Part shown: one piece after another, positions 13,098 through 23,400 of the stretch
How the letters are laid out: each line of letters opens with the position of its first letter
Numbering within the stretch: position 1 is the first letter of the stretch
Origin: Symsagittifera roscoffensis
Taxonomy: Eukaryota > Xenacoelomorpha > Acoela > Convolutidae
Direction: 5' to 3'
NCBI RefSeq assembly: GCF_963678635.1
Contig: NW_026970991.1
Span: 1 to 64,000 of the forward strand
Length of the DNA stretch: 64,000 nucleotides
Translations under genes and position numbers: made by a program
The notes under the pieces: model-generated
Told to the model about the DNA's origin: nothing
The model's database searches: none
The model's input: the letters and a program-made list of their open reading frames with translations, nothing else

Positions 13098-16000
13098 TTG
13101 CTGGAGTCGATGGGGCCAGTATTTTTGGGATGGGGCAATGGGGAGTACTCTTTCTTCTTCATCTAAGTTTAATAAATCAATCAATATTGGGGTTTGAATT
13201 TCCATCCATTAGATTGCTTCCCTCTCCTTGCTGTCTAATATGTTCCATGTTTATAATGAAAAATTCTATGCGGAAAACCTCCAATTTTCTACTCCCAATG
13301 ACTCAAATCCGAAAGCAGAAAAAATCAAATGAAGGATTCATCTTCCCCTAAATAACCTGTAGATGAGTTCTTGGTCTGCCGTTTTGGTTTTGTACTCGAT
13401 TTCTGCTTCGGGCATTCTTTCTTCTTTGTCTGGGTTGATCTTTGGGTCTTTCTCGTAAAGAGTGTTGAGGGTATCAATGCTACTTCTGCCTGATTTTCTG
13501 GTCCAGGTGTCCTCCTTTGGAATGAATGAGCGCCTGCTGGAAAATTATTGTTAAAACAAGGTAATTTAATATTTCCTTCAAATGTGCCGAACTTCTGTCC
13601 GTTGGTTTTTGCCAGGCGATGTCAGATTTTCTCAAGATTTTACCATTTGCTAGTTTGACTGTAGATTCAGATGAACTGATAATTTCTTCTCAATTTCGCG
13701 GTAGTATGATTTTCCGTTTTTGGGTCCAATTCGTAGCCTTTTTCCGACGGATCTTGTTCTTTTCTTTATCAGTGAATCGAGATATCAGTCTTCAAATCTG
13801 TGCTCCGCCCCCCAACCGTCATTCAAGCATCTGACAGTATTGACTCTCTTTGATGTAAACATTGTTTTGGAACTTTATCAATTAGTGTTTTCCACAAAGT
13901 ATTCGAGATTCTGCAGGAGTGTCTCTTGAAAAGGGTGCAGTGAATTGTTGATTGAATTGTGCTTCTTAGGTTCGAAATAAATTTAGAGAAGGATTCAAGT
14001 AGAGATGGTTTTGGAATTTCTGATGAAAATGTTATTCACTATGTTTTTACTGTGTGGCCTTTTTTTTCGAATAGTCCATTGGATCTATGATCGCCAACTG
14101 TGCAAAACATTTTGTTTATGTTATTTGAGTCCCATAATGTTTTGAATTCTTGGCTAGTAAATCGTGTGGCGTGGTCAACTCTGATTTTTTTTGGAATGCC
14201 ATATAACTAAAATTAATCTTGGAGAAAATGATTTATGGGTTATGCTCAAGTAGAGGAGGTAATTTTAGCTGAAGGGAATTTAGAAAATCTGTCGTTACAA
14301 AGTGAAATGATTTTGTGGTAGTCCAGGTTATAATCCAGCGGACGGCAATTTCCTCGTTCACTCCTGATAAAATCGGCGAAGATTTCATTTCCGAGCACGG
14401 TTTAAAGGTTTTAATTTTTTACCTGCTTTGATGCAGTTCGAACATTTTTTCTCTTGGTAACAGATAAGTCTCTTAATGTGAAGCCACCACACTTTTTCCG
14501 CCAAATAGTTCCTCCCAAATTGTCCAGGGTGTGTGTGTGTGGAGTAATTTCATAACGGATTGCTATACATGGATAATAATTGGTACTACCATTCATAACC
14601 TCTTACATTGAATGGTAGTACCAATTATTATCCATGTATAGCAATCCGTTGGAAGTATGAAACTTTTTGAGGTATCGATTAAAATAGTTTCCAAATTTAA
14701 TCGTCTGTAGATCCTTTTTCTCCTCCAGGGTGTGTCTCGTGGAGTAATTTCATTGGGCGCCTCTGTTAGTGAATATTACTACCAAATTACTATCCATGTA
14801 TAGCAATCCGTTGGAAGTATAAAAGTTTTTGTAGTATTGATGGAAATAAAATCCTAAATTATTAGTGTGCAGATCCCTTCTCTCCTCCAAGGCTCTAACC
14901 AAAGGCTTCAGTAAGATGTCTTCTTCTGTGAAAAGGGCGAGAATCAAAGCATTGAATCAGGAATGAATTTCCAAAGGTTTTTTGTATAATTTCAGAGCTT
15001 CTCTGTATTTACGGTCCATGATTATGTGTTTTGGTTCGTGTTTTTCTACTCTGAAGGAAACATGTACGCCTGTGGGATTAGGATTAAATACATTTTGGCT
15101 ATCTAAACTTATACTCTTTAGTATATTCAATTCATTGGAATTTTTAAAGTTATAGAATTAATTGGTAACAGGAAAAAAAAGAAGTAATCTGAAAAAACAA
15201 TTTTGATAAATTCTTGTTTATCTTTTGAAGAACCAAATTCTGAGCGGTATGGTTCAAATCACAAAGTTTCTAGGCAAAATTAATGAGCAATAGTTTATGA
15301 CGGAAAATTAAATCATTGGAAAGTTCCGATTTGTGGCCAATCAGTTTGTTAGATCGGACGGATTTTAAATTAAATTTTTTATCTTCCTTTCAGATGCTAC
15401 TACAACATCAATTTTGAAATGAGAGTTCGGGGTTGGTTTTCCGATTAGAAAGCTTGAGAAGGGATCGGTAAAACCCACATCTTTTCCCGCCAGATTTTTA
15501 ACTGTTAAAATAAATGGAAATAGTCTATCCACCCTGCTAAGCCATGTTTTATTCCCTCGATTACTTGATAATGCTGATAAAAGATCTTTATGATTGGTAT
15601 TAACAACGAAGTCCGATCCGCATAAATAATTTTTATAAAGCTCCACTGCCTATACTACTCCGAAGACTTTTCATGGAGTTGTTCTAAGGAAGCACCTAGT
15701 GCACTGTGGGAGGAATCTGTCTTCACTCTGGATTTGCACCTTACATTAAAATGTGTGTTTTCTGTTAGTTGCTCATTTTCACTTTTGATATTTTCAAATA
15801 CTATCGAATGTTATTGTTTCAACTTAAGATCAGTTTTTTGCTCTGAAAGGGAGTAAAAATTTTCAAAGGATGACTAGGTTTGGTACAAACTTGATAAATT
15901 GGTTTGTGGAGAAATGAGCTCAACTCTTTAGGTTTTCTGGTAATTGCGAAGCTTTTGATAGCTAAGGTTTGATAGCTTTAAGAAATCTTTTGCATCCAAC

Positions 16001-16475
16001 TCAGTTGTCGTCTACATCACATGTTTTAAAAGGAATTGAGCCGACAGTTGAATCACTGACTCGCTGAAATCCGTTCGGCATATCACCAAGTCCAAAAAAA
16101 CCGCTTAAAATTCTATATGTAATATCTCCCCCAATTATGCTAAATTTACATTATTGACTAGTCTTACTATCTATGGTAAGCTGGCTGTGCGGAAAGTAAG
16201 TGTAAAGGGACTCTTCTCTCCTTTAGTTGTTTTGGTCTTTGGGGACTATCGAAATGTGTAATTTTTGATTGGTTTTCTGTTTTTGTGATCCTTTCGAATA
16301 AGTTCTTGAAATGTTGCGCGATAATATTTTCATCTTTGTTAACAGTGTGTACATTATTTTCCAGTAACTTTGACTTACTCTTTCTTGATGACGAATCCAA
16401 TTTCCGATATGGAAAGGCCTTCTCTGTAACTTCTATGCCCACCTTCGGAAGATTGTCATTTCGTAATATAACCAT
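13098..16475 (-). pseudogene. decayed Ty3/gypsy pol, tandem copy 3, joined to upstream protease region
   Basis: Third unit. RNase H is the clearest part (15365-15646: a TNHKDLLSALSSNRGNK block, then a VDRLFPF block and NLAGKDVGFT). The pre-RT part is at 16167-16475 (KERRVPLHLL, equivalent to KVRRVPVHIQ in the younger element at 20445-25340). The RT itself is shortened relative to copy 2: segments matching about 12120-12290 and 12500-12790 are missing. Only this copy continues upstream into nucleocapsid/protease and gag remnants, so it marks the 5' side of the original element. Confidence 0.7.
14548..14662. repeat. 115-bp inverted repeat (hairpin), copy 3
   Basis: Same hairpin as at 6881 and 10613, here too with an extra partial arm downstream near 14790. 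Confidence 0.75.
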
Positions 16476-16560
16476 TCATGTACGCCCGTTATAAAAAAGG
16501 GTGCATATTCGTAAGTTCATCCATTGAATGTTTTTGAAAGTGCTATCTTTCCAATTATTT

Positions 16561-16971
16561 TTATGGCGTCGTCTGTAAAGCCGCAGTAGAGGCCTTTGTT
16601 GCTTGTTCCACCGGTAGTATTTTTAGGTACGAGTCTCTTAGTTCCAATTCGTGGGTTATGTTCTTCTTTAGGAAACTAACTTGGTTGGCTGAATTGACTT
16701 GTATAAACATGTGTACTAGGTTCACTTTTTTGAAGCCAAGGTTCAACAATTTCTTCAGTTCTTTCCCGTTGTAGTCAAAACTCGTGTTCACATAAAAGTT
16801 TGTGGTCATCATTTCGCTTAGTGCAGCTTCTGTCGATGCGTTGATTATGCCACAAAACTCCTTCTGATTATCTACAGAGCTATGTACAGATTTTTGAATT
16901 GGAGACTGTAAATCACTAATTAAAAAATTATAGTTATCGACGATGTTCACGTTTTTCTTTTGAAAATACAT
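16561..16971 (-). pseudogene. retroelement nucleocapsid-protease linker remnant
   Basis: A 136-codon frame lies directly upstream (on the minus strand) of the pre-RT segment. Its second half, with YNGKELKKLLNLG and then VNLVHMFIQV, sits where an aspartic protease (usual core D-T/S-G) is expected. The catalytic aspartate is not present in this reading. The equivalent segment of the younger element (25437-26042) occupies the same position between zinc knuckle and protease. Assignment rests on position plus weak similarity. Confidence 0.5.
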
Positions 16972-17670
16972 TTTTTTTGTGAAATGGCCCTTGAAGTTAA
17001 AAGCTGTTCAATGTGTAATTTGAGCTTGAGATACGGCGAGGTGTTCTTCCGTAAACTTGCCGCCACATTTCATAGATGGGTTTTTCCTTTTTATATGAAG
17101 GGCTTTATGTGTTGGTCATTTTAAGATGGCTAGATATACCTTTCTCGTCTAACAGTGCCAAATTTAGTGCGTTCTGTGGTGCGAGTGTTTGCTTTAACAG
17201 TTTGCTCCGGATACCCTAGTTTCTCATGTTGTTGATGATTATATCTCGAATCCTCTCTTCTTCTCTGCTCGATATATCACAAATTTTGGCCATTTCCACA
17301 AGTGCTCCCCAGAATTGTTCTTGACTTTCCCGGTCTTTCTTTTCCCTATTCAATAGCTTGTGGTGTTTAAAACTTACTGATGAAAGCTGACTTCAAATAT
17401 TCCCAAAACTCTTAAAAATTAATCCTGCTTTGTCCTATTTTCTGAGGTTTTCTGATTCTGGGGCTCTTAGAATATAGCTGAACTTGCCATTTTTCGATCC
17501 GAAGGATTAATATGGTTGCCTATATCTGTGTTTTTTTAGGCTATCAAGGCCAATTGAAACATGTCATTCCAATCTTCCCAGGGGTTGGGGGATCGATTGT
17601 GTGATTATGACAGAATGGAGATAATTCCCTCATGCCAGATTCATTAGATGACTCCACCATTTTAAAATGT
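16972..17670 (-). pseudogene. retroelement gag remnant (start region, gag core, eroded zinc knuckle)
   Basis: On the minus strand a gag-like start lies near 17662, followed by a D-P-P motif matching the intact gag. A gag-core segment at about 17220-17350 reads ESQEQFWGALVEMAKICDIS and then a REEERIRDIIINNMRN-type helix. The zinc-knuckle region near 16960-17110 retains KGHFTK but several cysteine positions are changed. Multiple stops and shifts make it non-functional. It belongs to the same dead element as the tandem pol copies downstream. Confidence 0.6.
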
Positions 17671-17889
17671 TAAAACAAATTACCCAGTAAGACGCTAACT
17701 AGACTGACTAAGATAAAAGATTACGAATTGATGAAACTGCCTTAAAAATGTTCTATAAAACACAAACAATGAGCGTACGGTTTCACTCCGAAAGAGTGTG
17801 TCTGCTACAAGATCAAGGTTAGATATACCAAACAAAAAAATTAAATTTGTATACAAACGTCCCACTCAAAGAAGCAATAGACATAGCTC

Positions 17890-19215
17890 TGAGAAATGTA
17901 TGAGCAAGGTGAACCAGCATCAATTGCTAGGAAAACCATGAAGAGACTGTTGAACATGGCATTTACTCAGATCTATTTCAATTGCAATGAAACTAGGTAC
18001 GTTCAGAAAGGTGACTTGGCAGTGGGGACATCTCGTGCCATTGTTTTATCAAATCTTTGGCTGAAACTATACGGAACTGCACTATTGAGGGATACTCCAG
18101 AATTGTGTATGCCCGAAAAAGATCTTAATGGAATTTAGTAAAAAGAAGGTCCGGTACATGTCAAATGTGTGGATTGTGAATGCTGTTTAAATTGGTATGC
18201 GGTGATACATCAGATGATGAGTATCGAAATAAAGTGACATCGTCTGGTACTATAGAAAATGCATCGCGATAAGGTAGAATAATAGGTCATAGCAGCAAGC
18301 TAAGTTTTTCTCAGTTACCATGACGTTATAGTGAGAACAGCTCAGGGCGACCTTGAAAAGGTGCTACAGGCAGCAATCTTACTAAGTCCAAATTCACAGT
18401 TCACAATAGAGACACCAAAAGCAAACGGGAAATTGGCATTTTTGGATCTACAAGTTAGTATTGATAAGAACAGGAAAAACAACTGTGGATGATAGCAGAA
18501 AAAAACAGACACAGAAACCATGCTAAATTTTAGAAGCTGCCTCCCCTGCAGTATAAGAAAATTGTGATTGAAGGATCTGTTCACCAGGTTTTCCGCAGTA
18601 CGGGACGATTATGAGAGGATAATGAGAAAGCGATGGAAATCAACCGTCAACAAAGGTTGAATAACCAACATCAGGTAACTTAGTTGTCGCGTGTTTCATC
18701 GCATGCCCTTGAAAAGAACATCTGGGAGGGCAGAAAAAAAAAGAAGATGGCTGAGAAAAGAAGGCTTTGTGATGATAGCAGCGATTCACCACCCATCTTG
18801 ATAGGTCATTATTGGGGTAATCACAGTCAGACATAAGCAGAAAAAATGCGCGATATAACCAATGCGATAATATTATCGACGAGGAAAAAGAGAACTTGTG
18901 TGCCCTCTTTAAAACCCTCTTTTCTTCTGAACTGAAATCACAAGTGGTGTAAAGACATGAATGCTGTGGATGCAAATCCATCTATGTTGGCCAGACGGTC
19001 TGAAATCTCACTACAAAGAATAACGAACACCGAAAAGAGGATACCTCAGTGGGACAGCATATGAGGCAGTGGTAGTGGCAGTGAGAGTGGCAACAGTTTA
19101 ATTGGAAGATAATCGACCAGGCCTCCAGCAGCATTAAGTTGCTTACGTTAGACGCGCTGCTCATCAGGAAAGAGAGACCGGCAATTAACATGAGCGACGG
19201 ACGAATTTAGAAGTA
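17890..19215 (+). pseudogene. decayed Penelope-like retroelement (RT then GIY-YIG endonuclease)
   Basis: A plus-strand frame at 17896-18138 has an RT-like block (TQIYFNCNETRYVQKGDLAV, then ANL-type residues) resembling the Y-x-Q-x-x-G-x-A-M-G region of Penelope-like RTs. Around 18395-18480 follow FTIETPKANGKLAFLDLQVS and a PLE-like tail through about 18640. Near 18960-19200 a broken frame reads S-I-Y-V-G-Q-T, then GQHMRQ, NWKIIDQ and LLIRKERPAINMSDG, the order seen in PLE GIY-YIG domains. Stops and frame changes are frequent. The family call is recognition by motif order, not a database result. Confidence 0.6.
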
Positions 19216-19709
19216 GGGTGCTGACACTAAGGGTATAGTTCCAGAATCGAAAATTTTTTGCTATAACAGAAAATATTGAAATAACTTACATGTTAGCATG
19301 AACTTAGAGACAAAACGAAATTGTAAAAACAAAAAAGTTGAAAACACTCAGAACTTAGTAACTAAATTAATAAAATTGTAATTTTAGTAAGAATTGTGTA
19401 GTTGTGATTGGTTAAATTTTTTAAATTTTGAAATAATGACGTGTTTGACACTTTTTATGATCTCTGATCATTTTGTACAGATAAGTTAGGTTTTTGAAAC
19501 CTAAGATGCAAAAAAAATTGCGAAAACGTTCGTTTGAATTTACAATTTTAACGCATTCCTAAAGTAATTATTATAAAATACATCACAATATGTTTTGAAT
19601 AAAAAATGTAAAAATCATTCCTATGCTTTTTTTCAAAGGTTGGATCAAAAATCAAAACGATATTGAGACAAAATCATTAGAAAACAATCTGGAATAACCT
19701 GATAACAAA
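19216..19709. other. non-coding flank, nothing recognised
   Basis: AT-rich sequence between the Penelope-like fossil and the 239-bp duplicated flank of the LTR element. No frames or repeats were supported. Confidence 0.45.
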
Positions 19710-19948
19710 AAAAAACGTGCTTTCAATGAAATTCCCCACCCAAAAGCGAGTAATTCAAGCAACATGACCAACATAGAGGGGGTAAATACCAATAAGAGGA
19801 GTCAATTGTTGCTTATTGTTTGGACAAACGCATAAAGGTCAAAGAACTGCTGAGCCTGTTTCAGCTTTGAGCTCGCCAAGCAAAATTATTTAAAGAAAGA
19901 GAAAGACTTTGAAATTAATCAAGGTTTGCTCATTGAAAGATTTAGTGT
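19710..19948 (+). repeat. 239-bp direct duplication, left copy (flank of LTR element)
   Basis: This segment, from an A-run before CGTGCTTTC to GATTTAGTGT, abuts the left LTR exactly. The same 239 bp occurs directly after the right LTR (27043-27281) with at least two substitutions (ACGCATAAAG against ACACATAAAG; CTGCTGAGCC against CTGATGAGCC). It is far too long to be an integrase target duplication. Confidence 0.85.
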
Positions 19949-20246
19949 TGTGGAATGATAAAAGACAGTTGTAAAACAAGAATCTATTCTCCTTGTTTAT
20001 GTTTATAGTAATGTAAATAATATAGATAGTTTAGTATTTAGATTATGTCATGACAATGAAATAAATACAACTCAAATCTTTCATAAGTTGCAGAAGAATG
20101 AATGAGAACACATGTGTTAAAAGGCATGTGTTAAACTAGAACGGATTGGCAGGTCGGTCACGACCTTGATAGACAAAGGCGAGTTTAGCACAGATAGCTA
20201 GCACAATAGTAATAACATAATGATCTCTAAAATACGCCGTACCACA
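19949..20246 (-). repeat. 3' LTR (left)
   Basis: A 298-bp repeat with TG...CA ends (TGTGG at 19949, CCACA ending at 20246). In element orientation it follows the polypurine tract. It differs from the other LTR at few sites (for example CTAAAATACG against CTAAACTACG). Confidence 0.9.
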
Positions 20247-20258
20247 TTTCCCCCTCTC
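20247..20258 (-). other. polypurine tract
   Basis: In element orientation the bases GAGAGGGGGAAA end directly at the start of the 3' LTR (TGTGG), as expected for the plus-strand primer of an LTR element. Confidence 0.75.
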
Positions 20259-20444
20259 GGGAAAATTCGAACAACGTTCGAATTTCTTTACAATAACAAA
20301 GAAAATTTAAATATACTTCTTACATACGAGAACAATGCTTAAACTAACAGGTAACCCTGGGAGTTTTAAAAGTTTAACTGATGTGACATTGTAGATATGC
20401 TAGAGAAAGTTTTAAGTTTTATCTAGACTGAAGGTATCCTCATT

Positions 20445-23400
20445 TTATTTGTCGGCCCGACGCAAGGGATGGTCGGAGTGGCTTTTTGTTGGGAAACGAG
20501 TGAATCTCCTATACAAAATCTCTGAGTTATCGGAAGGAACTGCCCGAGACGGCCCTGCATGATATGATCGATCTGGAGTAGCCACTACAAAACGGACCTT
20601 CTTGTCCGGCGAAGCAGGTGTTGACGGAGGTGTAGATACTGACTGAGAATCAATGACATTCACGGAATGTCGGATGGGACTACCATAAAACGTAGTCTGC
20701 TTTTTCCGTCGTGAGGAGGCCCGCGACAAATTTGATGAGGATGAAACATTTCCATCTGGTTCGGTCAGGATGACGGGACCATCTTGGGAGAGAAGACCCG
20801 ATGCTGCCGGAGTTGGTTGAATTCCTTCTTGGGATTTCGGGATTGACGATTCATCGTCAGAGGAGATAGGAATAAGATCTGTACATACTGGGATCTTTGC
20901 TGGCGTTGGCGACTTTGATGTAAGGCTGATAGGAACTTCCGTACCTTCATTGCCAGACGTAGAAGAGGAAGCCGTTAAGTCTACCACTGGGGTAGAGTGT
21001 TGTGGGAAAGGAATGTTCCGCACACCTGGAGCCTCAGAGATTGCAACTTCTCTTGGCCTAGTCGACCCTGGTCGCACCATTTGGCCACGCGGTGGAGTAT
21101 GAGAGCTTGTCAAAGATGGGAATTTTGAATGAGTGGGCACGTGTACTGTTTTCGCTGTGATACACTGGCGGGAACTTGACTGTTTGAGTGGCCTATTATC
21201 TTCAGATGATGATGGTGACGATGACACAATCGGGCGTTTCTGCCCCTTCTTGACCGGGGTTAGTTGTTTTCCTGAAAAACTTAGATTGGTTGACTTAAGA
21301 CGGACCGCCAAATGATTTCTTCTAATCACTTTTCCTTTATCGGAAATATATGTAGACCCAGTAACCCGCACGATTGTGCCCTTAAAAGGTTTGAAAAGTT
21401 CTCTGTCGGACTTCCTATTGAGAAATTTCCTAAATATTTCGACTTTATTTGGCTCATTCAATACTAAGTAATCCAAATTACGTTTTGGCACCGACGGGCG
21501 AATCTGATCCATTTGCATTTGGTTCCTGAATCTAAGGGTACCGGCCGACAAATTTGATCGAAGAGTGGCTGCGAGGACTTGGTTTCTTTCCGTCAAGGTC
21601 TTCAGTGCTTTGACTCCCTCCTGATGTGATAGTGACCTTTTCAATGTTAGCCACTGATTGGCTGAATGTGCCAAGCTCTCCAGTGCGCGGTAGTGGGGTG
21701 TATCTGCGACTGAATCAGTAGTTCCACCAAAATGTGGAGACACCGTTGGGCTTGACTGCCCTTTCCTTACCACTTTGATTCTAGGTCGGCTGTCACACTG
21801 CTCCCGACGCTGTTCAGGTGTTAGTAAGTCCCGTTCCAATTGTTGGTTATCTAAATGAACTCCCGAAGATAAGCGCTCAGCCGCAAGAGATAGCTCCGTA
21901 TTCGGGGGACGGCCAAAATGAAGTTCAAACGGTGAAACCCCAGTAACAGAATTTTTTGTAACTCGGATGTCTTCAATAATATTCCGAAGAGTATCTTGGA
22001 CATTTGAAAAATCCGAACTCAACCTTGAGGCGCCCAACCGACGTTTAATCGTTTGGATCGACCTTTCTACTAAACCGCAACCACGATGGTCCCCCACAGG
22101 ACAGAAATATTGAGCAATATTTTTTTCTAGACAAAATTGTTGCACTAATTTGTTCTTAAAACCAGAGTACTGGTCTGTTTTGATAGATTTGGGGATACTA
22201 TGTTGTTGGATATACGACTTAAGAAATTTAATAATCTTCCGACCACCCGTGGAACGCGTGATCATAGCCGACGGATATTTTGAGTACTGGTCGATTGCGA
22301 CGACCAAGATATAAATACTGTTACCAAACGAATCAAGTAGGGGGCCTGCATAATCGAGCTGCAGCTCTTCATTAGGACCCGATAAAAGGGGTAAAGGCTT
22401 GGAATAGTTAAATGAAGCATTCGCTTTCAAATTCTTACCAAACTTTGTACACTGGGGACAGTCTTTGCAAAGTTGGACGATATCGCGATGCATTCGAGGC
22501 CACCAGATGTATTGCGCCGCATCAACCATGGCTAACTGACCCGCATGCGACCGATGGAGTCGAGACAGTAATGGTTTTCGTAAACACATGGGTATCGCGA
22601 TCCTATTATCTACAACAACACAGCCATCAACCACCGCTGCACAATGCCAAAAGGATTTGATGTAGGGATCGATACGGCAAAATCCTTCGTAGTCCCGATT
22701 AACTATTGCTCGTTTCATGAGGCATAGTCTGGCATCTTCGTCCGTGAGTTCCGATAAAACATCGGAATCCAGAATTCCCACCAAGCCAGTTATCGATTTC
22801 TGGTCCTTCGCGACCACTGGTGCCTTTAGTATTTCTAAACTATTAACTGACTGATTTTGCTGTTGTGTTATCGTGGTTTTCCTGGCCCTTTTAGTTCTGA
22901 AATTTGCGAGAATACGGGCATATTGGCTCCTTAACTCCACTCCTCGTTGAACAGTTGACGACCTTCTGGGTCGTACAGCCCCCGCGCGAAACCGCGGCCT
23001 AGCTCTATCCGAAGAAAACCAATGTTGATGGACTGGTAGATATTGGTTTAACAACTGCTCGAAGCTGTCATTCGTGTTGTTGGCACTAGTATTGGGGTTC
23101 ATCGCAGTCTGAAAAAGAAAAGCCCCCAATAAACCGGTTGTGTTCCAACAAATCCAATAAGATAAAATCAAGGCGAAAAAATGTATCAGCGGCGATAACA
23201 GATCACCATTACTAACGGCCAAAGTAATAATCCACAAGGAAATTAGAATTGGCAGATAATATGTAAACCATGCTGAGAAAGTGACAAAAGCCGGCATGAT
23301 TTTTCTCAACGCTGATTGGCCAGAATTTGAACCAACAATTTGGACGCCCTCTAGCGGAGAAAGGACTGATTTATTGAATTGATGAGATAATTCACTTTGA

